DNA from: an uncultured Desulfosarcina sp.
GTDB lineage: Bacteria; Desulfobacterota; Desulfobacteria; Desulfobacterales; Desulfosarcinaceae
Direction: 5' to 3'
DNA length: 64,000 nucleotides
Assembly: GCF_963668215.1 (NCBI RefSeq)
Contig: NZ_OY764190.1
Coordinates: forward strand, 434,001-498,000
Shown: positions 15,451 through 24,010 of the stretch, in pieces
Numbering within the stretch: the first letter of the stretch is position 1
Layout: each line of letters opens with the position of its first letter
The notes under the pieces: generated by a model
Told to the model about the DNA's origin: nothing
The model's input: only the letters and a program-made list of their open reading frames with translations
Databases searched by the model: none
Translations under genes and position numbers: made by a program

Positions 15451-16833
15451 ATGGCCAAGGCTCCGACAGACATTCCTACCACGGTAAAAAACAAAAATTT
15501 GGTGGAAAAACGCCGCCGCCAGATTATCCTTGCGGCCATCAAATTGTTCTCCCAAAAGGGCTTTCACAAGACAACCCTCAAAGAACTGGCCGAAGAGGCG
15601 GGCCTTAGCCATGGCAACGTCTATGACTATGTTGGCAGCAAAGAGGATATCTTTTTTCTCATTCATGATTTCCTGGCCGGTTCGGCCATGGAAATTCTCA
15701 ACCGCGGCCTGGAAAACATCCAGGACCCCATCGATAAGCTGCGCAGAATGGTCCGGGGCGAATTCAACCTCATGGACCAGTGGGCCGACGCCCTGCTCCT
15801 GATTTATCAGGAAAGCCATATCCTCAAACGCGATTTTTTACGGCGCCTGCTGGAAAAAGAGCGCGCCCACGTGGAAAAGTTCGAACTTGTCATCCAAGAG
15901 GGCATCGCCCAGGGCCAGCTTCGTCAATGCAACGTCCGCCTGACGGCAAACCTGATCAAGTCCATGATCGACGCCTGGACCATCAAGCGGTGGGATCTCA
16001 GAGCCCATGCCAGCCAACTCGAAGCCGAACGCTCCATTCTTGAGATGGTGTTTCATGGGATGCTTACGGAGCAAAACGGGCAGGAGCCGGTTTCTTCCGA
16101 ATCGGACGCCTTAACAGGCAAAACAGCGCTCGTGGTAAACGGCGGAACCGTTCTGGGCCAGGGCATCTGCGCGGCGCTGGTGGGTCGCGGCATTCGCGTG
16201 ATCACCCATGTATGCGATGAAACCACGGCAGCCCCCTTCCCCGTATTGCCGGATGCGGAAAAGGAACTTCTGACCGTCATCCGCTCCGAGGATGCCGGCC
16301 GAATGACCGGGAGTATGCTCAAAGATATTAAGAAACAGCATGGTCCCATCGATATTTACCTTCACGATCTGGGCGTCGGTACCACGGAAGTTCCCGATGG
16401 TGAAAAGATCGATCAAATCGATCGGCGTCTTGAAGAGAACCTGGGCTGCGCCCATGAACTGGCCGACTATTTCAGCGAATGCATGGGAGCAAGAACATCG
16501 GGGCGTATCGTTTTCGTCGCCCCCTGGAGATGGGACAAACATGCAGCTCCGATTCGATTCGAGACGGTCAAGGCCGGCACCATGGCGCTGAGCAGTGCCA
16601 TGTCGGCCAAACTGGCGGCAGCGGGCGTCAACGTCAATTGCATCGTCCCCGGTTTCATTCGCGCCGTTCGTCCCTTGAAAATCGAAAAAGCCTTGAAGCA
16701 TGAGGTCATCGACGAAATTCCGTCGGGCCGCCTCGGAGAAATCTACGATGTGACCGATGCCATCCTTTTCCTGATCGGGGACGCATCCAAATACCTTACC
16801 GGACAAACCCTGAATATTTCAGGTGGACTGTAA
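15451..16833 (+). CDS. TetR regulator fused to degenerate short-chain dehydrogenase domain (copy 2)
   Basis: 460 residues, same length and architecture as the gene at 13675: TetR helix-turn-helix at 10-65, ligand/dimer helices to about 215, SDR-like fold from 222. The DNA-binding region is nearly identical to copy 1, the SDR N-terminal half (about 230-360) differs most, and the last 100 residues are almost identical even at third codon positions. As in copy 1 the YxxxK tyrosine is phenylalanine (FETVK), so dehydrogenase activity is unlikely. ATG 15451 follows CAGGAGAAG. It sits 24 bases before the 4-HBD-family gene and is probably co-transcribed with it. Confidence 0.85.
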   Translation: MAKAPTDIPTTVKNKNLVEKRRRQIILAAIKLFSQKGFHKTTLKELAEEAGLSHGNVYDYVGSKEDIFFLIHDFLAGSAMEILNRGLENIQDPIDKLRRMVRGEFNLMDQWADALLLIYQESHILKRDFLRRLLEKERAHVEKFELVIQEGIAQGQLRQCNVRLTANLIKSMIDAWTIKRWDLRAHASQLEAERSILEMVFHGMLTEQNGQEPVSSESDALTGKTALVVNGGTVLGQGICAALVGRGIRVITHVCDETTAAPFPVLPDAEKELLTVIRSEDAGRMTGSMLKDIKKQHGPIDIYLHDLGVGTTEVPDGEKIDQIDRRLEENLGCAHELADYFSECMGARTSGRIVFVAPWRWDKHAAPIRFETVKAGTMALSSAMSAKLAAAGVNVNCIVPGFIRAVRPLKIEKALKHEVIDEIPSGRLGEIYDVTDAILFLIGDASKYLTGQTLNISGGL

Positions 16834-16857
16834 CCAAAAGCACATAAGGAGCCGGCT

Positions 16858-18345
16858 TTGCTGAGAACAAAAGAGCAGTACCATGAAGATCTTTTTACCA
16901 TGCGTTCGAATATTTACATCGGTGGAGAGTGTGTCGGTCGAAACGACCCGAGATTGAGGCCGGGCATCAATGTTCTCGACATTACTTTCGATCTGGCCCA
17001 GGATCCGGAGTGGAAAGGGGTTGCAACCGCTATCTCACCGGTGACCGGTGAGGAGATCAACCGATGGGCGCACCTGCCTCAAAACCCGCACGATCTGATT
17101 CAAAAGCAGAAGCTCATCCGTCTTGGAGCCCGCCGTGCCGGCGGCTGCATTCAGCGCTGCATGGGGCATGACGCCATCAATGCCCTGGCAATCTGCACCC
17201 GCGAAATGGATGATGCCAACGGCAGCGAATATCATCGCCGATTCATCGATTACCTTAAAGTTTACCATCACAAGGATTTGGACGGCTGCTGCGCCCAGAC
17301 GGACAGCAAGGGCGATCGCATGAAGCGTCCCAGTGAGCAGCAGGACCCCGATGCCTACCTGCACATCGTCGAGGAACGCAAGGACGGGATTGTGGTTTCG
17401 GGCTTCAAGATGTCCATTACTCAGGCCCCCTATGCAGATGAAATTATCGCTTTACCGACGCGGGCGCTGGGAGAGGAAGACCGCGATTTTGCCGTTGCCT
17501 TTGCAGTACCCGCCGATGTGGAGGGGTTGAAGCTGATTACAAGACCGGTGTGGCTTCGGGAAAAGGACAACCCCGAGGCGGGCCCCTTTTGCCGGTATGG
17601 CGTATCGGACTGCATTGTCTTTTTCGACAACGTATTCGTACCCAAGGAAAGGGTTTTCATGTGCGGGGAGTGGCAATTCGGCAGGCGGCTGGCCCTACTT
17701 TTCGCCGACTCCCATAGACACAGCTACAGCGGGTGCAAACCGGCGGTCTCCGATATTTTATGCGGGGCTGCGGCCCTTTCCGCGGAGGCCAACAACATCC
17801 AAAAAGCCAGCCATATAAAGGAAAAGCTCTCCGAGTTTGCCGGAGCAGCGGAACTGGCGTATGCCGCCGGCATCGCTGCAGCGGTATTCGGCGAGAAAAC
17901 CGCCAGCGGCGTTTTCTTTCCCAACGAAATCTACGCCAATGTGGGAAGACGGCTAACCGGCGAAACCATCTATCACGAATACAACCTTCTGACCGAAATT
18001 GCAGGCGGCATCGCGGTTACCATGCCCTTCAGCGAAGATTTCGAAAAAGGTGAAAACAAAGAGGCACTGGAGCGATTCATACTGAGAAATCCGAAGCTCT
18101 CACCCGAAGCGTCTCGCAAGATTTGGCAGTTCGTCGAAAACGTCGGCGCGTCGAGCATGGCCTCCTGGTACAAGATCGCCGGGGTCCATGGCGGCGGCTC
18201 CCCGATCATGGAAACCATTGCCCTGAACATCGGGTACGATTTTGAAGATAAAAAACGCCTGGCCAGGTACCTGGCCGGCATCGACGAATCGCTGGACGAT
18301 TCTTCGATGCGCGACAGCAAGCCGGATTTTTCCGGCATGGGTTGA
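16858..18345 (+). CDS. 4-hydroxybutyryl-CoA dehydratase / vinylacetyl-CoA isomerase family (copy 1)
   Basis: 495 residues; the family is near 490. All ligands of the [4Fe-4S] cluster of clostridial 4-hydroxybutyryl-CoA dehydratase can be matched: Cys97 and Cys101 in CIQRCMG, His286 and Cys293 in HRHSYSGCK; the catalytic Tyr290 and Lys294 positions are also kept. This separates it from flavin-only 4-hydroxyphenylacetate hydroxylases of the same fold. The enzyme uses FAD and the cluster for radical dehydration of a hydroxyacyl-CoA. The TTG start at 16858 is supported by an AAGGAG site and by the family N-terminus (MLRTKEQYHEDL). It heads a run with TRAP transporter genes and a CoA ligase; the true substrate is unknown. 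Confidence 0.88.
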   Translation: MLRTKEQYHEDLFTMRSNIYIGGECVGRNDPRLRPGINVLDITFDLAQDPEWKGVATAISPVTGEEINRWAHLPQNPHDLIQKQKLIRLGARRAGGCIQRCMGHDAINALAICTREMDDANGSEYHRRFIDYLKVYHHKDLDGCCAQTDSKGDRMKRPSEQQDPDAYLHIVEERKDGIVVSGFKMSITQAPYADEIIALPTRALGEEDRDFAVAFAVPADVEGLKLITRPVWLREKDNPEAGPFCRYGVSDCIVFFDNVFVPKERVFMCGEWQFGRRLALLFADSHRHSYSGCKPAVSDILCGAAALSAEANNIQKASHIKEKLSEFAGAAELAYAAGIAAAVFGEKTASGVFFPNEIYANVGRRLTGETIYHEYNLLTEIAGGIAVTMPFSEDFEKGENKEALERFILRNPKLSPEASRKIWQFVENVGASSMASWYKIAGVHGGGSPIMETIALNIGYDFEDKKRLARYLAGIDESLDDSSMRDSKPDFSGMG

Positions 18346-18419
18346 CATTACAGGCCGGTTGCCGCCGGCTTCCATTTCATTCTCGCGTCGACAATTCAAG
18401 GGGGGGGAAGAGGAACAAC

Positions 18420-18926
18420 ATGAGGAAGCTATTTCAAACCATCGACAGTATCAGTGAATGGTCGGGCAAGATTGTCTCATTCGTGATCTATGCCGGGATC
18501 CTGATGCTCGTTTTCGAGGTCGTTGCCCGGTACTTTTTCGACTCGCCGACCATTTGGGCGCACGGCTACTCCCAGCGGCTGTTCGGCAGCTACTTCATCC
18601 TGGTGGGGGCCTTTACACTCTTGAAAGACGCCCATGTCCGGGTCGACATCATTTACCAGCGATTTTCTCTTCGGGTGCGGGCGTTTCTGGATATCCTGAA
18701 CTATGCGCTGTTGATTCTATGGACATCGGTTCTCGTTAAGGAGGGAATCACCTTTTTTGCCAATTCCTGGGCCATTCGCGAGGCAGACGAAATGGCCCTG
18801 GCCCATCCGGTCTACCCGGTCAAATTTCTGCTTGTCGTCGGGGTCGTGCTGATCCTGCTCCAGGGAATTTCCAGAATCATCATGTCCTGCATCACACTGG
18901 TAAAGGGGGTGAAATATGAGTCCTGA
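18420..18926 (+). CDS. dctQ: TRAP transporter small permease DctQ
   Basis: 168 residues with four hydrophobic segments (about 17-40, 58-78, 95-115, 138-160), the DctQ pattern. The ATG at 18420 follows a purine-rich GGGGGGGAAGAGG stretch. It overlaps dctM by 11 bases. With DctM and the separate DctP at 24011 it should form a sodium-driven importer for an organic acid. Confidence 0.88.
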   Translation: MRKLFQTIDSISEWSGKIVSFVIYAGILMLVFEVVARYFFDSPTIWAHGYSQRLFGSYFILVGAFTLLKDAHVRVDIIYQRFSLRVRAFLDILNYALLILWTSVLVKEGITFFANSWAIREADEMALAHPVYPVKFLLVVGVVLILLQGISRIIMSCITLVKGVKYES

Positions 18927-20226
18927 GGTCTTGCTTACCATTGGCATGTTCGGGTCCTTAGTACTGTGCATCATGTTCGGCGTCTCTCTGGCCTTTGCAC
19001 TCGGCTCCATCGGGGTTATCACAGCCCTTCTCATGTGGGGACCCGCCGGTTTGATGCCGATCGTGACGGGTGTTTTCAACTACATGTGGATGCTGCTGTT
19101 GGCTGCCGTCCCCCTGTTCGTGTTTATCGGTGTGGCACTTTCAAAGTCGAAAATCGCCGAAGATATGTACGATGCCTTCTACCTGTGGTCGGGCCGTCTC
19201 CGGGGCGGGTTGGCGGTCGGCACCTGCGGTTTCGCCGCCGCCCTATCCGCCATGACCGGCAACTGCTCGGCTTCGACGGTAACAACGGGGCTGGTGGCGA
19301 TTCCTCCCATGCGCCAGCGCAAATACCGGGAGACGATCATTTTCGGATCCATCGGCTCGGCAGGCACGCTCGGGATTCTGATCCCGCCAAGCATCACCCT
19401 GATTGTGATCGGCATGATGACCGGCCAGTCCATCGGAAAACTGTTTGCCGGAGGGCTGGTCGCCGGTGTCGGCATCGTCGTCCTCTTTATGATCTACATC
19501 GTGATTCGCGCCTGGCTTGAGCCCGATCTTTGCCCGGCTCTGGAAGAAACCCCCAGCATGCAGGAAAAACTGCGCGCCCTGAAGTCGATCGCACTGCCGA
19601 CCCTGATCATCTTGTCGATTCTCGGATCGCTCTTTTTCGGGATTGCCACGCCCACGGAAGCGTCTTCGGTTGGGGCGCTGGCCGTGCTGCTGTGCGTGAT
19701 CATCCGAGGCGAATTCACCTGGACGTTTTTCAAGGAGACAGCCTATCAGACCGCCAGCATCACCGGCATGGTGCTCTGGATCATGTTCGGCGCCTCCGGT
19801 TTCGTCGCCATCTACAGTGGGGGCGGCGGCATCTATTTTGTCCAGAGCATGCTGATGGACCTGAACGTCAGCCCCTGGGTTCTGATTTTCATCCTCCAGG
19901 GCGCTATCCTGCTGCTGGGGATGTTTCTCGATCCCATGGGAATCATTTTGCTTTGTCTGCCGCTTTTCTATCCGGTTGTCAGTGCAATGGGATTCGATCC
20001 GATCTGGTACGGGGTGGTCTTCAACATTGCCCTTTGCATCGGATATATCACCCCGCCTTTCGGTTACAATCTCTTCTACCTGAAATCATTGAGCCCGGAT
20101 ACGGCGATGAACACCATTTTCCGCAGTGTCGTACCGTTTATTTTCATCATGGTTGCCTCTCTGGTGGTCATGATGGTGTTTCCCGGAATCGTCACTTGGC
20201 TGCCGAACAACATGAACCTGCACTGA
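18916..20226 (+). CDS. dctM: TRAP transporter large permease DctM
   Basis: 436 residues, about twelve membrane segments, the standard DctM length. Family segments include SAMTGNCSASTVTTG, GSIGSAGTLGILIPPSITLI and a C-terminal IALCIGYITPPFGYNLFY. It transports the substrate delivered by the periplasmic DctP protein. The overlap with dctQ indicates translational coupling. Confidence 0.92.
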   Translation: MSPEVLLTIGMFGSLVLCIMFGVSLAFALGSIGVITALLMWGPAGLMPIVTGVFNYMWMLLLAAVPLFVFIGVALSKSKIAEDMYDAFYLWSGRLRGGLAVGTCGFAAALSAMTGNCSASTVTTGLVAIPPMRQRKYRETIIFGSIGSAGTLGILIPPSITLIVIGMMTGQSIGKLFAGGLVAGVGIVVLFMIYIVIRAWLEPDLCPALEETPSMQEKLRALKSIALPTLIILSILGSLFFGIATPTEASSVGALAVLLCVIIRGEFTWTFFKETAYQTASITGMVLWIMFGASGFVAIYSGGGGIYFVQSMLMDLNVSPWVLIFILQGAILLLGMFLDPMGIILLCLPLFYPVVSAMGFDPIWYGVVFNIALCIGYITPPFGYNLFYLKSLSPDTAMNTIFRSVVPFIFIMVASLVVMMVFPGIVTWLPNNMNLH

Positions 20227-20270
20227 GAACCGAAAAAAATTTGGAATTAAAATCAAATCAGGAGGCGACG

Positions 20271-20819
20271 ATGCAGCTGCCCTACCGATCACAAGAAGAA
20301 CTGTTCGATGCTGCGGAAAAACGGGCGTATCAATTCGAAAAAAAATACCATGGATGCGCGCAGTGTGTACTCGGTGCGCTGATGGAATGCTTTCCTCTTC
20401 TCAGAGATCCCGGGGCATTCAAGGCGGCCACGGGGCTTGGCGGCGGCGTGGGGCTTTCCATCGAAGGCTCATGTGGCGGCCTTACCGGCGGAGTCATGGC
20501 CATGGGGCTGCTGTTTGGTCGCGAGTTGGACAACCTGGCCGACAAGGAAGGTCTTCGCTTCTGTTCCTACCGCCTGGCCAACCACCTGCACGAACGATTC
20601 GTCGAAGAATATGGATCTTCGATTTGTAAACAGATTCACGAAAAAGTCCTGGGAAAGGCGTACCGATTGAACAATCCCGACGAGTGGGATCGGTTTCTCG
20701 AAGCCGGCGGACACTCAACCAAGTGCCCGCAGGTGGTGGGAAAAGCCGCCAGATGGACAGCCGAACGCATCGTGGCCGAAGCGGAGGCCCAAGGGCGCCC
20801 GTTTTCCTACCAGAGTTAA
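20271..20819 (+). CDS. C_GCAxxG_C_C family protein (putative redox protein)
   Basis: 182 residues. The defining spacing is visible: HGCAQCVLGAL near residues 26-36, GLGGGVGLSIEGSCGGLTGG near 58-78, and further cysteines in FCSYR and TKCPQVV. Proteins of this family are small, found mainly in anaerobes, and suspected to be redox-active or metal-binding. No enzymatic role is established. ATG 20271 follows AGGAGGCGACG. It lies in the middle of the TRAP/CoA-ligase run, suggesting a redox partner of the pathway. Confidence 0.8.
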   Translation: MQLPYRSQEELFDAAEKRAYQFEKKYHGCAQCVLGALMECFPLLRDPGAFKAATGLGGGVGLSIEGSCGGLTGGVMAMGLLFGRELDNLADKEGLRFCSYRLANHLHERFVEEYGSSICKQIHEKVLGKAYRLNNPDEWDRFLEAGGHSTKCPQVVGKAARWTAERIVAEAEAQGRPFSYQS

Positions 20820-20865
20820 ATGGCCATGTAACCATCTTATTTATCGCTTAAAGGAAACCCAATTC

Positions 20866-21369
20866 ATGCACCCTCAAATCAAAAAAATTCTCTTCGCTTC
20901 CGATCTTACCGAAACCTCGCGGCATGCCTTTACGCATGCGACGATGCTGGCGAGCAGGTTTCGCGCCTCTATCGTATTTTTGCATGTCATGGAAGATCTT
21001 CCCAAGGGGGCCAGGGCATTTCTCGACGAGGGAACGATTGAAAAAATCAGGAAACAGGCGGCTGAAAGCGCCCAGAGCAAACTCATAGGCAAAAAGGCGG
21101 AGATTCGGATGCTGGAATCCGAATTGAACCGCTTTTGTCAAACCGCCTTCGAAGAGTCCGTCGATCAGGTAACGATCGATACGGATGTTCGTGTCCTGGA
21201 GGGCAATGTGATCGAAACCATCATTTCGACCACCAAAGAGATGAACTGCGATGCCATCGTCATGGGATCGACCCGCAGGGGCAGAATTGCCGAAGCGATG
21301 CTTGGCAGCGTGGTCAAAGGCGTTTTGCGCTATTCCGATACATTGGTCATTGTGGCACCGCCAAAATAA
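20866..21369 (+). CDS. Universal stress protein (UspA family)
   Basis: 167 residues. It starts with the IKKILFASDLTETSRHAF strand-loop of UspA and ends with the nucleotide-binding motif MGSTRRGRIAEAMLGSVV, close to the G-2x-G-9x-G(S/T) pattern of ATP-binding members. An inserted charged helix lies near 55-85. USP genes inside TRAP transporter operons are frequent and may modulate transport. The role here is inference. Confidence 0.87.
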   Translation: MHPQIKKILFASDLTETSRHAFTHATMLASRFRASIVFLHVMEDLPKGARAFLDEGTIEKIRKQAAESAQSKLIGKKAEIRMLESELNRFCQTAFEESVDQVTIDTDVRVLEGNVIETIISTTKEMNCDAIVMGSTRRGRIAEAMLGSVVKGVLRYSDTLVIVAPPK

Positions 21370-21466
21370 GTCAAGAGGTGATCCTGCTTTCGAACAACCA
21401 AGAAATCTCTCTTTTTCCTATTTCAATGATCGGCAGTATTGCTGAAATTTACCTGAGGAGCATGTC

Positions 21467-22231
21467 ATGAGTCTAGAAAAGTTCAGTCTTAAAGGCAAGG
21501 TGGCCATGGTGACCGGCAGTTCAAAGGGTCTCGGTGAAGCCGCAGCGATGGCGATGGCCAAGGCGGGAGCGGATGTTGCCATTTGCGGGCGCAACCGTGA
21601 AGACATCGACAAAGTGGTCGACAAGGCTAAGGCTGCGGGAAGCCGGGCAGCCGGCTTTGTGCTCGAAGTCACTTCCAGCGACACGGTTCAGGCGGGAGTC
21701 GCAAAGATTCTCGATCACTTTGGACGGATCGACATTCTGTTCAACAATGCCGGCACCAACTACCGCGTGCCAGTCCTCGAATTTCCCGAAGAAGAGTGGG
21801 ATCGGGTGATCAATACCAACCTGAAGGGCTACTACCTGGTGGCCAAGGCCGTCGTCCCCCAGATGATTGAAAATGGCTACGGCAAGGTGATCAACATGAG
21901 TTCGATCCTGGGACGCATCGCTATCATCAACCAACTGGCCTACGCCTCGGCAAAAGGCGGCGTCGAACAGATGACAAAGATTATGGCCCTGGAATGGGCG
22001 AAGCTGGGCGTGCGCGTCAATGCCATTGCCCCGACCTACTTCGAGACCGACATGGTCAAACAGATCCGCAACGACAAAGAGAGATTCGACTTCATCAATA
22101 CGCGGACCCCCATGGGTCGTTGGGGGCATTTGGAGGAGATTGAGGGTGTCGTGGTTTTCCTGGCGAGCCCGGCTTCGGATTTCATTACCGGGCAGAGCAT
22201 TGCCATCGATGGCGGATGGACCGCTGCCTGA
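21467..22231 (+). CDS. Short-chain dehydrogenase/reductase (classical, active)
   Basis: 254 residues. Cofactor motif TGSSKGLG, NNAG motif, catalytic Ser in INMSSILG and YASAK (YxxxK) are all intact, in contrast with the TetR-fused SDRs upstream. The C-terminus is SPASDFITGQSIAIDGGW. The sequence resembles gluconate 5-dehydrogenase and 3-oxoacyl reductases. In this operon it probably oxidises a hydroxyacid or hydroxyacyl-CoA. ATG 21467 follows GAGGAGCATGTC. Confidence 0.88.
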   Translation: MSLEKFSLKGKVAMVTGSSKGLGEAAAMAMAKAGADVAICGRNREDIDKVVDKAKAAGSRAAGFVLEVTSSDTVQAGVAKILDHFGRIDILFNNAGTNYRVPVLEFPEEEWDRVINTNLKGYYLVAKAVVPQMIENGYGKVINMSSILGRIAIINQLAYASAKGGVEQMTKIMALEWAKLGVRVNAIAPTYFETDMVKQIRNDKERFDFINTRTPMGRWGHLEEIEGVVVFLASPASDFITGQSIAIDGGWTAA

Positions 22232-22250
22232 CGACAAACCGAGGAGGAGT

Positions 22251-23918
22251 ATGATGACCGCCTATTATGACGACAAACCCTGGCTGAAGACCTACCCCGA
22301 ATGGTTCTCCCCGGACTTCACGGCCCCCAGTGAAAGTGTATTGGCCAAGTTCGACAAGGCTGTAGAGAAAAATCCGGATGCCCCGTGTATCTACTACTTC
22401 GACACCGCCTACAGCTTTTCCCAGGTGAAACAGATGGCCTCGGCCTTTGCGGCAGCGCTGGCCGATATGGGCCTGGAACAGGGAGACCGGATGCTGTTCG
22501 TGCTCCAGAACGTCCCGCAGGCCGTCATCGGCGCTCTTGCCGTCTGGACGCGCGGTGGCATCGTTGTGCCGGTAAACCCCATGTACACCACCAAGGACCT
22601 GAACCACCTGCTTTCCGACAGCGGAGCGTTCTGCGTCTTTTGCGAGGATGCGCTTTACGAAAAAACGGTTAAAGCCGCCGCCGGTCAGCGCCCGGTGGTC
22701 ACGACCTCGCCATTGGATCTGCTGAGTGCCGGAGATGGCGTTCCGGAGCAATTGCAGTCGGCAAAAAAGACGCTTTTCGATGAAACTTCGGACTTCATGG
22801 CCCTGATCGAAAATTTCAAAGATCGGACAATAGCGCCCATCTCACCGTCCCCCGAAGACCTGGCCTATCTGGTCTATACATCCGGAACCACGGGACCACC
22901 CAAAGGCGCCATGATTTCCCACGCCAATATTCATCACAACTGCCTGGTTTACGAATCGACGGCCAGGATGGATGGAACGGATGTGGTGCTGGGCATCGCG
23001 CCCATGTTTCACATTACCGGCATCGTAGCCCACCTGGCCATCGCGTTTCACATGGGCATTCCCATGGTCCTGTTCAACCGCTTCGATGCCCTTGACGTTT
23101 TGCGTCTGATCGAAAAGCACCGGGTTACCTTTACGGTGGCCTCCATCACGGTCTATATCGCCCTGCTCAATCATCCGAAGTTGAAGTCCTTCAATCTTTC
23201 TCACTTCAAAAAGGCCTACAGCGGCGGTGCGCCTGTTTCTCCGAGCACGGTGGAAAAATTTCAGGAAGCCATGGGGCTGACCATCTACAATGTTTACGGA
23301 CTGACCGAAAGTGCCTCTCCGGCCACGATTGCGCCTTTAGGCCAAAACGGCCCCGTGGACGAAGAATCCGGGGCGCTTTCCGTTGGCCTGATCATTCCCG
23401 GCATCGAGGCATGGGTGGTGGATGTGGACAATCCCGAGACCGTTCTGCCTCCCGGCGAGGAAGGCGAACTGGTTCTGCGGGGGCCGAGCATCGTATCCGG
23501 CTACTGGCAGAAGCCGGAGGAGACCGCCAATGCCATCAAGGATGGCCGCTTCCATACAGGTGATGTAGCCAAGATCGACGCGAAAGGTTGGTGCTATATT
23601 GTCGACCGGAAAAAAGATCTCATCAATGTATCCGGTTTCAAGGTGTGGCCCCGGGATGTGGAAGATGTTTTGTACCAGCATGCCGGCGTCAAGGAAGCAG
23701 CCGTCGTCGGGGTGCCGGACAGCTACCGCGGCGAAACGGTCAAGGCCTTCGTCTCTCTGAGCGATGATTTTATCGGCAAAACCACGCCGGAAGAACTGAT
23801 CGCATTCTGCAAGGAGCGTTTGGCCGCCTACAAGTATCCCCGGATTGTCGAAATCATCGATGACGTTCCCAAAACGACCACGGGTAAGATGCTTCGCAGA
23901 GAACTGCGGGATCGTTGA
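22251..23918 (+). CDS. AMP-forming acyl-CoA ligase (long/medium-chain or aryl acid type)
   Basis: 555 residues. Motifs: P-loop YTSGTTGPPKGAM, YGLTES adenylate motif, DRKKDLINVSGFKVWP hinge and the C-terminal TTTGKMLRREL containing the catalytic lysine. The ATG at 22251 follows GAGGAGGAG. The enzyme should activate the acid imported by the TRAP system as its CoA thioester, feeding the 4-HBD-family dehydratases. The acid cannot be read from sequence. Confidence 0.9.
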   Translation: MMTAYYDDKPWLKTYPEWFSPDFTAPSESVLAKFDKAVEKNPDAPCIYYFDTAYSFSQVKQMASAFAAALADMGLEQGDRMLFVLQNVPQAVIGALAVWTRGGIVVPVNPMYTTKDLNHLLSDSGAFCVFCEDALYEKTVKAAAGQRPVVTTSPLDLLSAGDGVPEQLQSAKKTLFDETSDFMALIENFKDRTIAPISPSPEDLAYLVYTSGTTGPPKGAMISHANIHHNCLVYESTARMDGTDVVLGIAPMFHITGIVAHLAIAFHMGIPMVLFNRFDALDVLRLIEKHRVTFTVASITVYIALLNHPKLKSFNLSHFKKAYSGGAPVSPSTVEKFQEAMGLTIYNVYGLTESASPATIAPLGQNGPVDEESGALSVGLIIPGIEAWVVDVDNPETVLPPGEEGELVLRGPSIVSGYWQKPEETANAIKDGRFHTGDVAKIDAKGWCYIVDRKKDLINVSGFKVWPRDVEDVLYQHAGVKEAAVVGVPDSYRGETVKAFVSLSDDFIGKTTPEELIAFCKERLAAYKYPRIVEIIDDVPKTTTGKMLRRELRDR

Positions 23919-24010
23919 AACGGAGCAAAGAATCCATTTATTCATAAGGAAATGACAGCGCCTGGTTCGCACGAGGCAACTGAAAACCCACAACGCAGAG
24001 GAGAGAACGA

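Noticed and set aside
16858..18345. Assignment as flavin 4-hydroxyphenylacetate 3-hydroxylase
   Set aside because: The four cluster ligands typical of 4-hydroxybutyryl-CoA dehydratase are all present, which hydroxylases lack.
22020..22250. Upstream extension of the CoA ligase frame into the SDR gene
   Set aside because: The strong GAGGAGGAG site and family N-terminus place the start at 22251; the extension is the SDR gene read in another frame.
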